A stretch of DNA of 64,000 nucleotides from Bedellia somnulentella (GCA_963576735.1 OY755196.1:11823912-11887911); one strand, 5' to 3'; shown: positions 40,801-50,272, counted from the stretch's first letter. Notes: generated by a model not told the origin, from the letters alone. Made by a program: numbers and translations.

Positions 40801-40874
40801 GTACTTTTGTTTTTCTTCTGGTTTTCTAATAAAAGATTCAGTATTTTCAGGCACTTTAACACTCTTTCCCTCAA
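37851..40874 (-). CDS. LINE ORF2: apurinic-type endonuclease and reverse transcriptase
   Basis: 1007 codons without interruption. Endonuclease from residue 61 (ILYQN), with SESWLT near 95, GGDFN at 203 and SNHSA at 269. Reverse transcriptase from about 550 (IKPVHKK, YRPIALL), with VDMKKAYDRV near 638, IPQGSVIGCLF near 706 and FADD at 735-738. Start: the ATG at 40874 lies inside ORF1 and overlaps it by 170 bases in another frame; translation could instead start later by reinitiation, as the endonuclease begins only at residue 61. All catalytic motifs seen are present, so the copy may be active or recent. Confidence 0.9.
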   Translation of the reverse strand: MRERVLKCLKILNLLLENQKKNKSTVGKFIINRHPRNPVYSLIYDILIIPFATTTTRGNHLRILYQNFQSVNNKQHLLEAFIKDNDSKYQIFCISESWLTKERSNLISQPGYKIATSFCRSTRVGGGVCILLKNNIEFTEETKLLNMSTEYNLEICAICLVKEHVLIVCIYWNGKNDDLFCVKYREIIQYISTKYSGSKVIIGGDFNSNVLKPDKSCKALLNLSLEYGFTQHINQPTHFTATSATAIDLLFTNFKDKNINTQILPLGFSNHSATVIEFSANIPKQLESWYIEKRIFNIHNMNNFKDKLKTVDWPPLLPIKNDINTNYKQFHDILTNILNVTIRRVKIKINAKHSKYWLTKSIRTSCRNKRLLKLLTIQTKNNVINKYYKKYEKTLKMVINTSKKLQYIYRMKNSQNKIKTMWSFINERTNKQNVKEKENIYLKIDQRDITNPRLVVDEFNTFFASMGQNNSSNPKGRPVISPTNNSMYLSQVTEKEILKIITSLKNKKSHGVDEFPPILFKYCAKELAFPLYLLINQSFSEGCYPQLLKKALIKPVHKKYRKTDPNHYRPIALLPTASKIFEKAMSNRIYSFCEKYKILNDCQNGFRKKRSTILAIYKYTQEILNYLNNKKYAIGILVDMKKAYDRVQFGILLNKLHGVGIRGVAHDWLRSFLTDRQQRVQIEYYNNKTREITNVRSDYSPINASIPQGSVIGCLFFLLYINDLPQVLNESCVLFADDISLVISSKTQEEVNTKLEIVLNNVNNWLTDHNLEINPDKTKLISFHPHQKKPLNINFLYNNKKIESVNTAPLLGIEIDKSLNWKAHINKVREKLAKFTYALKEVKKTTDIQTALSAYYAYAHAWLSYGVILWGNSTEAPDLLIRQKKLIRIIANIEPTVSCKQYFIKFRILTLPCIYIQEICKLVRNHPEHYIKRQDIQQRYTLRHRGNLDLPRTRLHLQSNNAHMMSIRIYNKLPDYIKKEEIYNRFLILLKNFLIDKCYYRVEEYLS

Positions 40875-41931
40875 TAAATAGAGTGTTATCCCGTATGACA
40901 GCGTATAAGCCAGCTTGACGGGCTTTAATGACTTCTTCCCTCAGTACCATCCTTTTTTCCCGCGCACCATCGTCTAGAAATGCTGAGAGAGATAGTTTTG
41001 CTTGAGATAAATAATTTCTGTTTTGTAGTAAGTACTTTACCATATTTTTACTTAATAATTCAATAACTATTGGTCTATTTCTATTGGTCTTACGACCAAT
41101 TCTGTATATTTCTTCAATGTTTTCGGATAAGTCGATGTTCAAAGTGTCATAAAATATATTAATAATCAAGTTTTGTAGATATTCAGTGTTTTCGGTGTGA
41201 CTTTCTTTTAATCCATATAAAACGATTTTTTTTCTGTGTGATTCTTTTGTAACAAAGTTTTGACTTGTAATTTTTCCTTCTAATTTTACTATCTCGTGTT
41301 TTAATATTTCGCTATTACTCTTTAATTTCTCAATCTCTTTATGTAGTTCCTCTATTTCTAGTTTTCTCCATTTATTTTCTTCTAGTAGGTTAGTAGTATC
41401 AATCTTTATTTCCTCTTTCAGTTTGGTAATTGCTTTTTCAATCTCTGAATGTATTGTTTTTTGTAGTTCCTGTATTATGAGTTGATTGTTTTCTTTCAAT
41501 TTCTTTGAAATAAGATTGCTTAGACTCTCTAATGACAACGTTGTGGATATTTGATCAACTTGGTTGTCGATATTAATTGTATCTCCAAGTATACTCGTAT
41601 CGTCGAGTGTAGATGTGTCATCGTAAGATAGAGTTGTTTTTTTCCTAATAGTTATATTTTCATCTTCTTTAGTTGGTGTTTTTTTCTCATTAGATGTATA
41701 GTCAATGTTAATTGGGTTATTTAAGTTACATGTTTTGGGGGTTTTAGAATAACATGAAGCGCACCTCCATGATTTTTTATGTATTGCTGTCATTGTGTTA
41801 TAGAAACGCTTCGAAGATACGTTTGCGCAATCAAGATCGTAAATGCCATCACAAATAGAACATTTAAGAAATTCTCGTGGTCTTTCTAGATTTTGTAAAC
41901 AACCTTCGCACTTCATCTTAGATTTTGCCAC
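40705..41931 (-). CDS. LINE ORF1: PHD-like zinc finger and coiled-coil RNA-binding protein
   Basis: 408 codons. N-terminus has a PHD-type cysteine/histidine pattern (CEGC, CSICDGIYDLDC, then WRCASC). Residues about 130-230 are rich in Glu, Lys and Leu with heptads, a probable coiled coil, followed by a basic RNA-binding-like part (KKIVLYGLKE, IYRIGRKTNRNRPIVIEL). This layout is known for ORF1 of CR1-group LINEs. It ends within ORF2. Confidence 0.85.
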   Translation of the reverse strand: MAKSKMKCEGCLQNLERPREFLKCSICDGIYDLDCANVSSKRFYNTMTAIHKKSWRCASCYSKTPKTCNLNNPINIDYTSNEKKTPTKEDENITIRKKTTLSYDDTSTLDDTSILGDTINIDNQVDQISTTLSLESLSNLISKKLKENNQLIIQELQKTIHSEIEKAITKLKEEIKIDTTNLLEENKWRKLEIEELHKEIEKLKSNSEILKHEIVKLEGKITSQNFVTKESHRKKIVLYGLKESHTENTEYLQNLIINIFYDTLNIDLSENIEEIYRIGRKTNRNRPIVIELLSKNMVKYLLQNRNYLSQAKLSLSAFLDDGAREKRMVLREEVIKARQAGLYAVIRDNTLFIEGKSVKVPENTESFIRKPEEKQKYGRKIYNKQTSPKSSVQPNIRHTDHSFRNDYY

Positions 41932-42540
41932 TATACGCCTCCTATCGGTGAGAAGTTAAACTAAAAAAAAGTTTAAGCAGCGTAGCGACCTCTATCAATG
42001 AGTAGCAGAATCACAAAATAGTTTTTAATTTTTCTTATGGCAACATTCGGTGCAGACCTCTGGTGGTGACCTCTGGTGGTGAAATGCAGTAACCTCACAC
42101 TTTTGAATTTTGAATTTTTACCTACCGTTAAATTTGCAAAATATTTCTTTCCATATGTTTGATTTCCTTGTTTATCATTAATTTACTTTATGAATTTTAG
42201 TATATTGATGCAAGACTTTGGTTTGAAACAAAATTGTATGTAGTGATATGGGAAAAAAGAACAAACTTGCTTAATATTGTCCGCAATAGCACTTTGTCCT
42301 TCAGTTTCACTTTTTGTCTATTATAGCAGCAGAAAATTGAAGATAACAATTTTTCACTGAGAAATCAATACACTTCTATATATTTCACTAAACTTTTTCA
42401 CTATATAACACTTAATTCTATTTTATTCTTATTTTTTTATATGGAGCTATTTGTTTACTTTTGCTAGCGCCCTCTCTCACTCATATTTATATAAGTTTAA
42501 GCCCTATTGTTATAGAAGTAATTGTAAATATAGTGTAATG

Positions 42541-42950
42541 GAACGTGAAATATTGTACATAAATGGCGACCTTTGTCCACACAGAGTTATCTCTATTCCT
42601 GGAGATGGGTCGTGTTTATTTCATTCGTTGTCATACAGCATGTATGGGAGTTTTCAGTCGTCAAACAAGCATACGTGGCCCTTTCAAGAGTGACTAGTTT
42701 GGGTGGATTACATTTAATAAATGTGAATTTTAGTAGTATCAAAGCTCAGGAGACAGCAATAGCTGAATATAATCGACTCCGAAGTATATATCGCCCAGAC
42801 TTGTCTACCTTAGAAGTAACGAAGCCTCAGAGAAGAAACAGAAGAGATAGAGATAGAGAATGGGTTCTAAGCAAAGCAGTAGCTGACGTCCAAGAAATTG
42901 TGAGGTCACCTAAAAGTAAAAGAAAGAAATGCATTACAAAAAATAAATGA
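42541..42950 (+). pseudogene. OTU-protease / Pif1-helicase transposon relic (Helitron-like), deletion-fused
   Basis: Starts MEREILYINGDLCPHRV and then IPGDGSCLFHSLSYSMYG, the Asp-Gly-x-Cys active-site block of OTU cysteine proteases. At about 42660 the frame jumps to QAYVALSRVTSLGGLHL ... EYNRLRSIYRPDL, the C-terminal block of Pif1-type DNA helicases, ending with basic residues and stop TGA-region at 42948. OTU and Pif1 helicase occur together in Helitron-type elements of insects; here the parts between are deleted and the two pieces are in different frames, so it is dead. The 3' end abuts the long-inverted-repeat element at 42952. Confidence 0.75.
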
Positions 42951-43436
42951 GATCCCACCAAAAACATTAAATGTAAAAAAATGCCAAGTCTCTCGATGCA
43001 GTTTTTCCATCTTAAAAAGTTTTGAGATCTCATAGAAGCCAAGTCCTATTCAAAATATTTCGTAGTTATAAATCAACATTTAGTAATTGTATCAATAGTT
43101 TTCTTTATATTATAATTATAGTGACTTGGCAATGAGCACAAATTAAAAGCTGCTTGCTGCCTGGAATTATATGCAAATGTTACTGACGAGACCAGTGATC
43201 AGATTATTTGTTATGTGTGAATCATGATGGTCACTACCGACTACATGCTCCAATACAATAATTAAGAATACCTTACGGGCCATCGCTTTATAAAAGTAAA
43301 TGAATCGAGAGTGCACTAAGACTGACTGCCGTTGCCGAAATTCGGTTGGGACGACACGGATAAACCAAAAGAAAATTAATTTTGTGATATTAATGTTTAC
43401 GCATGCGGTGTGTGTAACTTTCAACTCCTCCAAATA

Positions 43437-44730
43437 CGAGGGCGGTCCCAAAAGTACCCGACCTGACAAAGAAAACAATAAAAATATTGGAAAAATATTT
43501 ATTATTTTTCAACATAGTCTCCTTTTAGCTCGATACACTTTTCCCAACGATGTTCTATGGCTTCAAGACCCTCTTTATAGTAGGAACCGTCAAGCTCTTC
43601 AAAATAGCTATTAACCGCACTCTCTACTTCTTCATTGTTGGCAAATCTTTTACCGCCGAGCCATTTTTTTAAATTTGGAAACAGAAAATAATCCGAGGGA
43701 GCTAGATCTGGCGAATAGGGAGCATGAGGAAGCAATTCGAACTTCAGTTCGTTGATTTTAGCCATCGCAATGACGCACGTGTGGACTGGTGCGTTGTCGT
43801 GGTGAAACAACAATTTTTTTTTCTGGAGATGGGGCCGTTTTTCCATTATTTCTTCGCTCAAACGCTGCAATAAGGCTGCATAATATTCACCGTTGATTGT
43901 CTTTCCTTTTTCGAGGTAATCAATAAATATTATCCCATGTGAATCCCAAAAAACGGAGGCCATAACCTTTCCAGCTGACTGAATGGTATTTGCCTTCTTT
44001 GGAGCCGGCTCACCCTTCTCAGTTGACTGCTTTGACTGCTCCTTGGTCTCAGGTGTAAAATGGTGGACCCATGTTTCGTCCATGGTAATGAATCGACGCA
44101 AAAATTCGGCTTTATTGTTGCGAAACATTGCCAAACACTCGATGGAAACATCCTCACGGCGCTGTTTGTGCTCCACTGTGAGCAAACGCGGCACCCATAT
44201 TGCGCACAATTTTCTCATGTCCAAATTTCCAGTTAAAATGCGATGCACTGCACTTTTTGAAATGTTTACCATGTCTGCTATCTCACGCACTTTTAGTCGA
44301 CGGTCATCCAATACCATTTTGTGGATTTTCTTCACATTTTCTGGCGTAGTGACCTCACTTGGTCGACCGCTGCGGTGTTCATCTTGACAGCTCGTACGAC
44401 CTCGCTTAAACTCAGCTACCCAATATTTAACTGTTGTAAAGGAAGGAGCAGACTCCCCCAGAGTAGAATCCAACTCGGCTTTGATATCGGTTGGACTTAG
44501 CCCTTTCAGATGGAAGTATTGTATCACATAACGATGCCCAATTTTTTCCATGGTTAAAAATTCACTGAGATCGTTCACTTTGGAGGGCTACTAAAAAAAT
44601 ATTATTTGACGTAACGGTATTAAATTTTTAAATCAAGTTGTTAAAAGATGGTACTATCGAACGCGGTAATTGATTTTTTTTAACTACCCGTATTTATATG
44701 TCAGGTCGGGTACTTTTGGGACTACCCTCG
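43437..44730 (-). mobile_element. mariner transposon, complete
   Basis: 1294 bp with ~30-bp inverted ends CGAGGG(C/T)(G/A)GTCCCAAAAGTACCC; only two mismatches were seen between them. The left flank is TA; the right flank is AA, so the expected TA duplication has one change. It is inserted in the inverted-repeat element close to its right arm. Confidence 0.9.
43502..44578 (-). CDS. mariner transposase (DD34D), intact
   Basis: 358 codons, no stop or shift. N-terminal helix-turn-helix pair (about 10-120; GRPSEVT and ISKSAVHRIL), then the catalytic core: Asp167 in MDETW, Asp261 in HHDNAPVH and Asp296 in SPDLAPSDYFLF, the last two separated by 34 residues as mariner requires. A WVPRLL replaces the usual WVP-linker. 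A second in-frame ATG at codon 10 fits the start of many mariner proteins. The enzyme cuts at TA by a cut-and-paste route acting on the flanking inverted ends. With intact triad and ends this copy may be competent. Confidence 0.93.
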   Translation of the reverse strand: MNDLSEFLTMEKIGHRYVIQYFHLKGLSPTDIKAELDSTLGESAPSFTTVKYWVAEFKRGRTSCQDEHRSGRPSEVTTPENVKKIHKMVLDDRRLKVREIADMVNISKSAVHRILTGNLDMRKLCAIWVPRLLTVEHKQRREDVSIECLAMFRNNKAEFLRRFITMDETWVHHFTPETKEQSKQSTEKGEPAPKKANTIQSAGKVMASVFWDSHGIIFIDYLEKGKTINGEYYAALLQRLSEEIMEKRPHLQKKKLLFHHDNAPVHTCVIAMAKINELKFELLPHAPYSPDLAPSDYFLFPNLKKWLGGKRFANNEEVESAVNSYFEELDGSYYKEGLEAIEHRWEKCIELKGDYVEK

Positions 44731-45231
44731 AATGCCGTTTTATTTGTTTCTTCTTGTGCTCATTGCCAAGTCACTATAATTATATATATAAAGAAAACTA
44801 TTGATACAATTACTAAATGTTGATTTATAACTACGAAATATTTTGAATAGGACTTGGCTTCTATGAGATCTCAAAACTTTTTAAGATGGAAAAACTGCAT
44901 CGAGAGACTTGGCATTTTTTTACATTTAATGTTTTTGGTGGGATATACTCTTTCCCAACGCTAACTAAAGTACCAAATTTGTGAGTATCATACAAACACA
45001 AAGTGCGCGGTATTATTACAGCTCCACACCAAACGCTAGTCATTATGGTTCATGATAATTTGGCTAACAATCGGACACAGATGTGCCTCAATAGTGCTCA
45101 TTTGTTACAATGTCACTTTCAGTAGTTCATCTGGTTACAATAATTGTATACACTAAAATAATTTGTACAATCTTAGTCTGTTATTGAATATTTGAAACAA
45201 CTTCATTATCCACCCAATCTTTGCTCTTATG

Positions 45232-45289
45232 TTCTTGTACTCACGCATTATCGTATTTATTCATAGGGGAAGGCAGAGGCCATCAATTC
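45232..45289 (-). repeat. RTE LINE 3' tip, decayed
   Basis: CTTGTACTCACGCATTATCG and GGGGAAGGCAGAGGCCATC; directly adjoins a SINE2. Confidence 0.5.
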
Positions 45290-45660
45290 AACATAACATT
45301 ACATAAACGTTCACGCCGAATATCCCCGAAGGGGTTGGCAGAGGTACTAATACTTCTGAACATCACGTAACTTTGTCACCTGGTGTTCAGAGTACCCACG
45401 TTTTGCATGGACAGTGTACTCACGTGATAGGGGGCAGGCCTATCGCCGTTTTGTACGAATACACTGTCACATGACTAAGTACAACTCAGCCATGTGGGTT
45501 TCCTCACCATGTTTTCCCTCACCGTTAACAACCATGATAAATTAACCACACATATGTCATTAGAAAAGACAAATTGGTGTAGGCCCGACCCAGGATTTGA
45601 ACACTAGTCGTTTGCACGATAACCGAGTGTTCTACCCACTGGGCTATCACGGTTGGTTAT
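45290..45660 (-). repeat. SINE2, full length
   Basis: ATAACATTACATAAACGTTC tail to head ending CTATCACGGTTGG; B box in reverse reads GGATTTGAACAC. Confidence 0.9.
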
Positions 45661-45851
45661 CAAATGGTACAATAATGTTAAATCTCTAACATACCTGCAT
45701 ACATGTACTTGCATCTATAAATCTAAAAAAAAACTGTCAAGAGCCAGTCGTGAACACGCGAACCGTGATCATCCGATTTTTTTTCTAAATAATAGGTTGC
45801 AGGCGGCCCCAAGCGGATTCACCACGGTTTAATGCGTACCGGGCAACTGAC

Positions 45852-46635
45852 AGCCGCCCTGGCAGAGCGAGGTGTGTGAACCTAAGCTACAAGGGATAGA
45901 GAGGGAAAAGAAGCCTTAATAAGGAGATCTTCAGATATTTCCATATTTTTCGAAAGGATTGGTAGCTACTGGCCATAGATTAAAAAACGTTAGATAGGTC
46001 ATTTACGAGGAAACCGGCGCTTACGAGTGGCACCGATTGCGGCAGATGAACGCACACCACTAGAAATATATCCAAACACACCAAGGAATACATTTGAAAT
46101 GTAGGCGAGATAGCACATCTTAAAGCAAGCGCTAAAAAGAGATAAACATATTTTCTTTGTACCGTCGTGAAATATGACACTAAGACGACCGTTCGACAAA
46201 GAATAATTAAGACCTATACATACGATTTATTATAAATTATAATTAAAACGTTGTAAATTTATAATACTTACGAATGATAAGTAATCTCATCATTTTAATA
46301 GTTTTTCTACTATAGTTTGTGCAAAATCTCATCACACACGACGGCATTCTCGATTATTTTGATAAACAAACACGCCAAAACAGGTGAACGATTGCGACGG
46401 CAGCTAGTGCGCGACTGAAGTCAGATGAGCCATTTAGCCTGTTTTTTAAGTGCCACTTATGAGCGCGCATGACTTATCTACGGATTTTTATTGGTACATC
46501 TATGCTACTGGCTCTGTGCGGCGCTGTGCGGCTTTACCATTACCTTTTCGTTTGCTGGGGGCCGTCCTGGTGGGGCAGAAAAATGTGTTCCTAAGCTAAA
46601 TAGGATACAGAGGAGAAAAAAGTCCTAACTAAGTG
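45852..46635. repeat. pair of related ~75-bp direct repeats
   Basis: 45852-45924 (AGCCGCCCTGGCAGAGCG ... AACCTAAGCTACAAGGGATA) and 46560-46635 (GGCCGTCCTGGTGGGGCAG ... TCCTAAGCTAAATAGGATA) share order and spacing. The sequence between has no recognised gene; small open frames at 45999-46199 (-) are unassigned. Confidence 0.5.
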
Positions 46636-46639
46636 GCCA

Positions 46640-47060
46640 AGCGGGAGGCTTATATCGTACAGTTCGCCCTCGCTACTCACGGAGGCCTTGACAGTTGGCA
46701 GGTAGGGGAGGTGTTAATTTAGGGGTGCTTGCCGGCAAGTTTGTGGTATGTTTTTTTAAGTGAGTGCCCCCCCCCCCTAAGGTGAGAATATACAATAAAA
46801 TTTTAAATTAGGTAATTAGACACTTCTAGAAGTGTGGCAAAAATATTGTATAATAAAGAATGGTTGGTCATAAGTCTACAACCAAATGCTACGGGAAGAG
46901 AAGTGCTAGTGCTATTTTAATTACACAGGTTTTATTAATATTTGCTTTTTACTGAGGGAAACCAATTTATCCAATTCACTGAAAATACATGTCACGTAAT
47001 ATAAATCGTAAATTGCGAGTTGGATTTTTAAAGTATAAAAATAGTGGTACATCTGGCACT
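46640..47060. other. stretch without recognised genes
   Basis: Contains a run of C at about 46768 and otherwise AT-rich sequence. Confidence 0.4.
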
Positions 47061-47061
47061 C

Positions 47062-47235
47062 CCAAATACGTAAATTTTCATTCATTTTGTAGGGCTAGTT
47101 AATAATCTGCCATACTAATGTCACGCACACACTCATTTACTTAGATACACCGTTATACTAGGTTTTGGTCTCGCTGTCACATCTTTCTATCTTTGTATTG
47201 CCAATTAATATACGCAGGTATAGCATAATATATCT
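47062..47235 (+). repeat. dispersed repeat, copy 1 (second at 63131)
   Basis: AGGGCTAGTTAATAATCTGC, GCCATACTAATGTCACGCAC, TTTTGGTCTCGC and GTATAGCATA match 63131-63297 in order and direction. Class unknown. Confidence 0.7.
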
Positions 47236-47540
47236 GTGGGTAAAATATGTCTTACAATAGTGTATAATATCAGACATGAGAACTCTTCAAGGCTGTATGA
47301 GTATGACGCACTAATAACGGTAATGGTGTCTAATATCGATAACATCGGAGAAGGTCCGTTTTATTACACTTTTATTGCATGTGGAGAGCTCGCCTGTTCA
47401 TTTTCAATTGATATGTTTTTGTACCGGACTGGAACTTTGAAATACTTTATTGAGTTGCGCTTTTAAAGCTTAAATAAACGTATTATTTGTCTTGATTATG
47501 TATTGCAAATTGACGACCTGCTTACAAATCTCGTCTGTTA

Positions 47541-47713
47541 AGAGCTTATTCCATTTGTCCGAATGAAGACGTCTGAAAGCCACAGAATCTGAATTCAGAC
47601 TAGTGGAATAACGTTCAAACTGAAATTTGTGTAGTGGAATAGCAAGCGTCTGCGGCAGTAACTTCGAAGGACGTCTGAATTCAGCAACGACAAAGTGTAA
47701 TGGAATAAGCTCT
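47541..47713. mobile_element. 173-bp MITE with TTA target duplication, copy 2
   Basis: Same family as 15241-15434, opposite orientation; ends AGAGCTTATTCCATT, TTA at 47538-47540 and 47714-47716. About 20 bp are missing from its middle compared with copy 1. Confidence 0.9.
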
Positions 47714-47837
47714 TTATTCTTCCAATTTGTGTAATTAAAAGATACTTCCAACAGATTAGTACATTTTATTACATCTAAGAAAAAAATATAATATTGTTTT
47801 ATACTTAATAATATTAATACGGAATAACCAAAAGTTG

Positions 47838-49652
47838 TTCTGGAAATATATCCGGAAAGAAAAGGGAGTTTCCCAAAACACGAGAGTGAATGTATTGAGA
47901 GATGAACAGGGTGAATTGGCGACGGATGAAAGTAGCATAAGACGAGTATGGAAGAACTATTTTGAGGGACTCTTTGAGAAATAGGATTCACCTATTTCTT
48001 CGCCAATTGGCAGCAATGTTGACTGGAATGAGGCATTGGGTGACAGTAGTGACAGTGAGATTAGTATGGAAGAAGTAATGAAAGCATTGAAAAGTATGAA
48101 AGTAGGGAAAGCGGCAGGGTATGATAGGATAAGTATCGAAATGCTGAGGGCTGGTAAAGGGTTGGTGGCTTCCTGGCTGTACTTCCTTTTTCAAAAGTGT
48201 TGGTCGAGTGGTAAAGTACCACGAGATTGGTGCAGGGCAGTAATTGTGCCCTTATATAAAGGAAAAGGGTCACACCAGGAAGCTAAAAACTACCGCGGAA
48301 TCAGCTTACTCAGTGTTGTCGGTAAATTGTATGCAAAGGTATTGATTGAAAGAGTGATGAATGAAACAGATGACAAAATTTGGGATGTGCAAGCAGGATT
48401 TAGAAAGGGAATGGGATGTATGGATCAAATCTTCTCTTTAAGGAGCATCACTGAAAAGTTCTTAGCCAAGAATCAAAAGGTGTATTGCTCCTTCATAGAT
48501 TTAGAGAAGGCGTATGATTGGGTGGCAAGGAAGTATTTGTGGGAGGTGTTATCCAAGTTCGGCTTGGGGAGCCAACTTATACGTGCACTGGTATCACTCT
48601 ATGAGGATTCTAGTGCATGTGTAAGAATAAACGGGGAAAACACAGACTGGTTCGGTATCTCTAGGGGTGTCCGACAGGGATGTGTAGCTTCTCCGTGGCT
48701 CTTCAACTTGTTTATGGATGACTGTCTGATAGAGTTGCGTGAAAGTGATTATGGACTGAGAATGGGTGGATTCGTCATCAAATGCCTCTTATATGCTGAT
48801 GATCACGTGTTACTTGCATCGTCGGTTGAGGAGTTGCAAGAGATGATGAATATTGCATGTGCGTCGTTTGAAAGAAAAGGAATGAGAGTAAATGTGGATA
48901 AAACCAAAACCATGGTTTTCGAGAGAGAGGAGAATATGACTGAATGCGTGATTGAGATCAATGGTAAGAAAGTGGAACAAGTGAAAGAGTTCGTATATCT
49001 GGGAAGTTTGTTTACTAGGGATGGAAAGTGTGATGAAGACATTGAAAGAAGAGTAAAAAAGGGTAATGCGGTAAATGGAGCACTGGATAGTCTCATGTCT
49101 AGTCAATCGGTGTCCGAAAAGGCCCGAATGGCTGTGCATGATGCTGTCCTCGTTCCTACGCTTATGTATGGCAGTGAATGTTGGGTGTGGCAGAAGAAGC
49201 ATGAAAGCAGAGTAAATGCAGTAGAAATGAGATCCCTCAGAAAAGTTTGTAATGTAAGGTTATGTGATCGTGTGAGGAATGATGTGATTCGTGAAAGGTG
49301 TGGTGTAAAATATGATATTGTAAGAAAGATAGAAAAAGGAATGTTGAGATGGTTTGGGCACATAGAGAGGATGGATGACAGTAAAGTGGTGAAAGAGATA
49401 TATAGAGCCAATGTGGAAGGTAATGTTAGTAGAGGACGACCTCGGAGGACACATTTAGATCAAATAGAAAATGTGCTCAAAAAGGCAGGTGTCCGAAGTA
49501 CGAAGAATAAAAGAGCATGTATGAAAAGATTGATGGATGTGAATGAAGCTAGAGAGGTGTGCCAGGATCGTACAAAGTGGCGATCGATAGTCTCTGCCTA
49601 CCCCAATGGGAACTAACGGCGTGAGAATATGTATGAATATGTATGTATGTTT
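47838..49652 (+). mobile_element. RTE-type LINE, 5'-truncated, reverse transcriptase frame open
   Basis: LINE homology starts near 47838 (reading WKYIRKEKGVSQ) and runs to the 3' tail GTGAGAATATGTATG...GTATGTATGT at 49620-49652. The endonuclease part is missing. This is the longest of about ten copies or fragments of this family here. RTE call rests on RT style and on the microsatellite, non-poly(A) 3' end. Confidence 0.85.
47985..49616 (+). CDS. RTE LINE reverse transcriptase and C-terminal domain, 5'-truncated
   Basis: The frame is closed by TAG at 47982 inside otherwise continuous LINE protein (…YFEGLFEK stop DSPISSP…), then open for 543 codons to the TAA at 49614. No ATG is needed at the start, since it is a truncated ORF; the first reasonable internal ATG is at 48066. 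RT blocks: VPLYKGKGS and NYRGISLLS, then CSFIDLEKAYD near residue 151 (from 48036), RGVRQGCVASPWLFN near 210 and YADD at 253-256. After RT comes YLGSLFTRDG, then [18 protein letters not shown] and a long conserved tail ending [14 protein letters not shown]. The single nonsense codon at 47982 makes this copy defective unless read through. Confidence 0.88.
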   Translation, partial: DSPISSPIGSNVDWNEALGDSSDSEISMEEVMKALKSMKVGKAAGYDRISIEMLRAGKGLVASWLYFLFQKCWSSGKVPRDWCRAVIVPLYKGKGSHQEAKNYRGISLLSVVGKLYAKVLIERVMNETDDKIWDVQAGFRKGMGCMDQIFSLRSITEKFLAKNQKVYCSFIDLEKAYDWVARKYLWEVLSKFGLGSQLIRALVSLYEDSSACVRINGENTDWFGISRGVRQGCVASPWLFNLFMDDCLIELRESDYGLRMGGFVIKCLLYADDHVLLASSVEELQEMMNIACASFERKGMRVNVDKTKTMVFEREENMTECVIEINGKKVEQVKEFVYLGSLFTRDGKCDEDIERRVKKGNAVNGALDSLMSSQSVSEKARMAVHDAVLVPTLMYGSECWVWQKKHESRVNAVEMRSLRKVCNVRLCDRVRNDVIRERCGVKYDIVRKIEKGMLRWFGHIERMDDSKVVKEIYRANVEGNVSRGRPRRTHLDQIENVLKKAGVRSTKNKRACMKRLMDVNEAREVCQDRTKWRSIVSAYPNGN

Positions 49653-50177
49653 ATACTTTAAGGTTCGCTTTGAAATTACAAAATAAGCTACTTAATAAAT
49701 GTTGCGGATGATACCGTATTTAAGAAGTTTTAAAAGATTATTCGTGACGCCACATATATAATTTTTGTTTTATCTTTTGTAAATGTAGCAGTAATAGGCA
49801 TTGGTGTTAATCCTGAAATAAGCTAATACTTAGTCTTTTCAACCGACTTCATAATAGGAGGTTCTAATTCATTTGGTTTGCTATGATGATACCAAGTAGC
49901 GATTTATAGTCCCTGTCTACTGCAATCGAATCTAATGGCGTGTGTATATTACGCTATATTATTAGTCAAAATAAAAGATCTTTTTATCTGGCGTGATGTC
50001 GGTGAGTATAATCACATGCCTATCATTGAACCCAACAAAGCGGTGATATGTGTAGGTCACCTATCAAATGGGTTCCAAACGCTATAAATGTCTCATGAAT
50101 AATGAAGATTTGTATAACTGGTACTAATAGGTGAAACTCCCGATCAAGGCTATTCGGTGTGCAGTTTTATATGTACA

Positions 50178-50272
50178 TGTAGTGTAGTGTGAGTGCATCT
50201 CGTCCCCCTCTTGCCATTATATTATGTAAGTTAGTTGTAACTCTTAAGTAGTAATAAACATATATTCAAACA
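50178..50272 (+). repeat. 5' LTR of a non-autonomous LTR element
   Basis: 95 bp, TGTAGTGTAGTGTGAGTG to CATATATTCAAACA, containing AATAAA. Preceded by GTACA (50173-50177). Every base matches the 3' LTR. Confidence 0.93.

Larger units (their letters stand above)
37390..42000 (-). mobile_element. CR1-type LINE, apparently full coding length, two ORFs
   Basis: Contains ORF1 (41931-40705), ORF2 (40874-37851), a 3' UTR of about 440 bp, and a 3' tail of tandem TTTGAG units (37390-37412 as complement). The lack of poly(A) and the hexamer tail fit CR1-group LINEs. The 5' end is not sharp; tandem CTCTGGTGGTGAC units at 42058 may be beyond it. Confidence 0.85.
42952..44944. mobile_element. 2-kb element with ~192-bp terminal inverted repeats, hosting a mariner
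   Basis: Left arm 42952-43142 and right arm 44753-44944 are inverted copies, very similar over their whole length; outer ends read ATCCCACCAAAAACATT. Without the nested mariner the unit is about 700 bp. The arm sequence is one I remember as common in lepidopteran genomes, but I cannot give its class. No clear target duplication. Confidence 0.8.

Noticed and set aside
43983..44387. Plus-strand frame of 134 codons
   Set aside because: Antisense to the intact mariner transposase.
46768..46780. Run of C, also one at about 35169
   Set aside because: Homopolymer expansion; the one at 35169 is in a MITE arm, and neither has a supported function.
48061..49454. Several minus-strand frames of 64-130 codons
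   Set aside because: Antisense to the RTE LINE coding sequence, which carries recognisable RT motifs on the plus strand.
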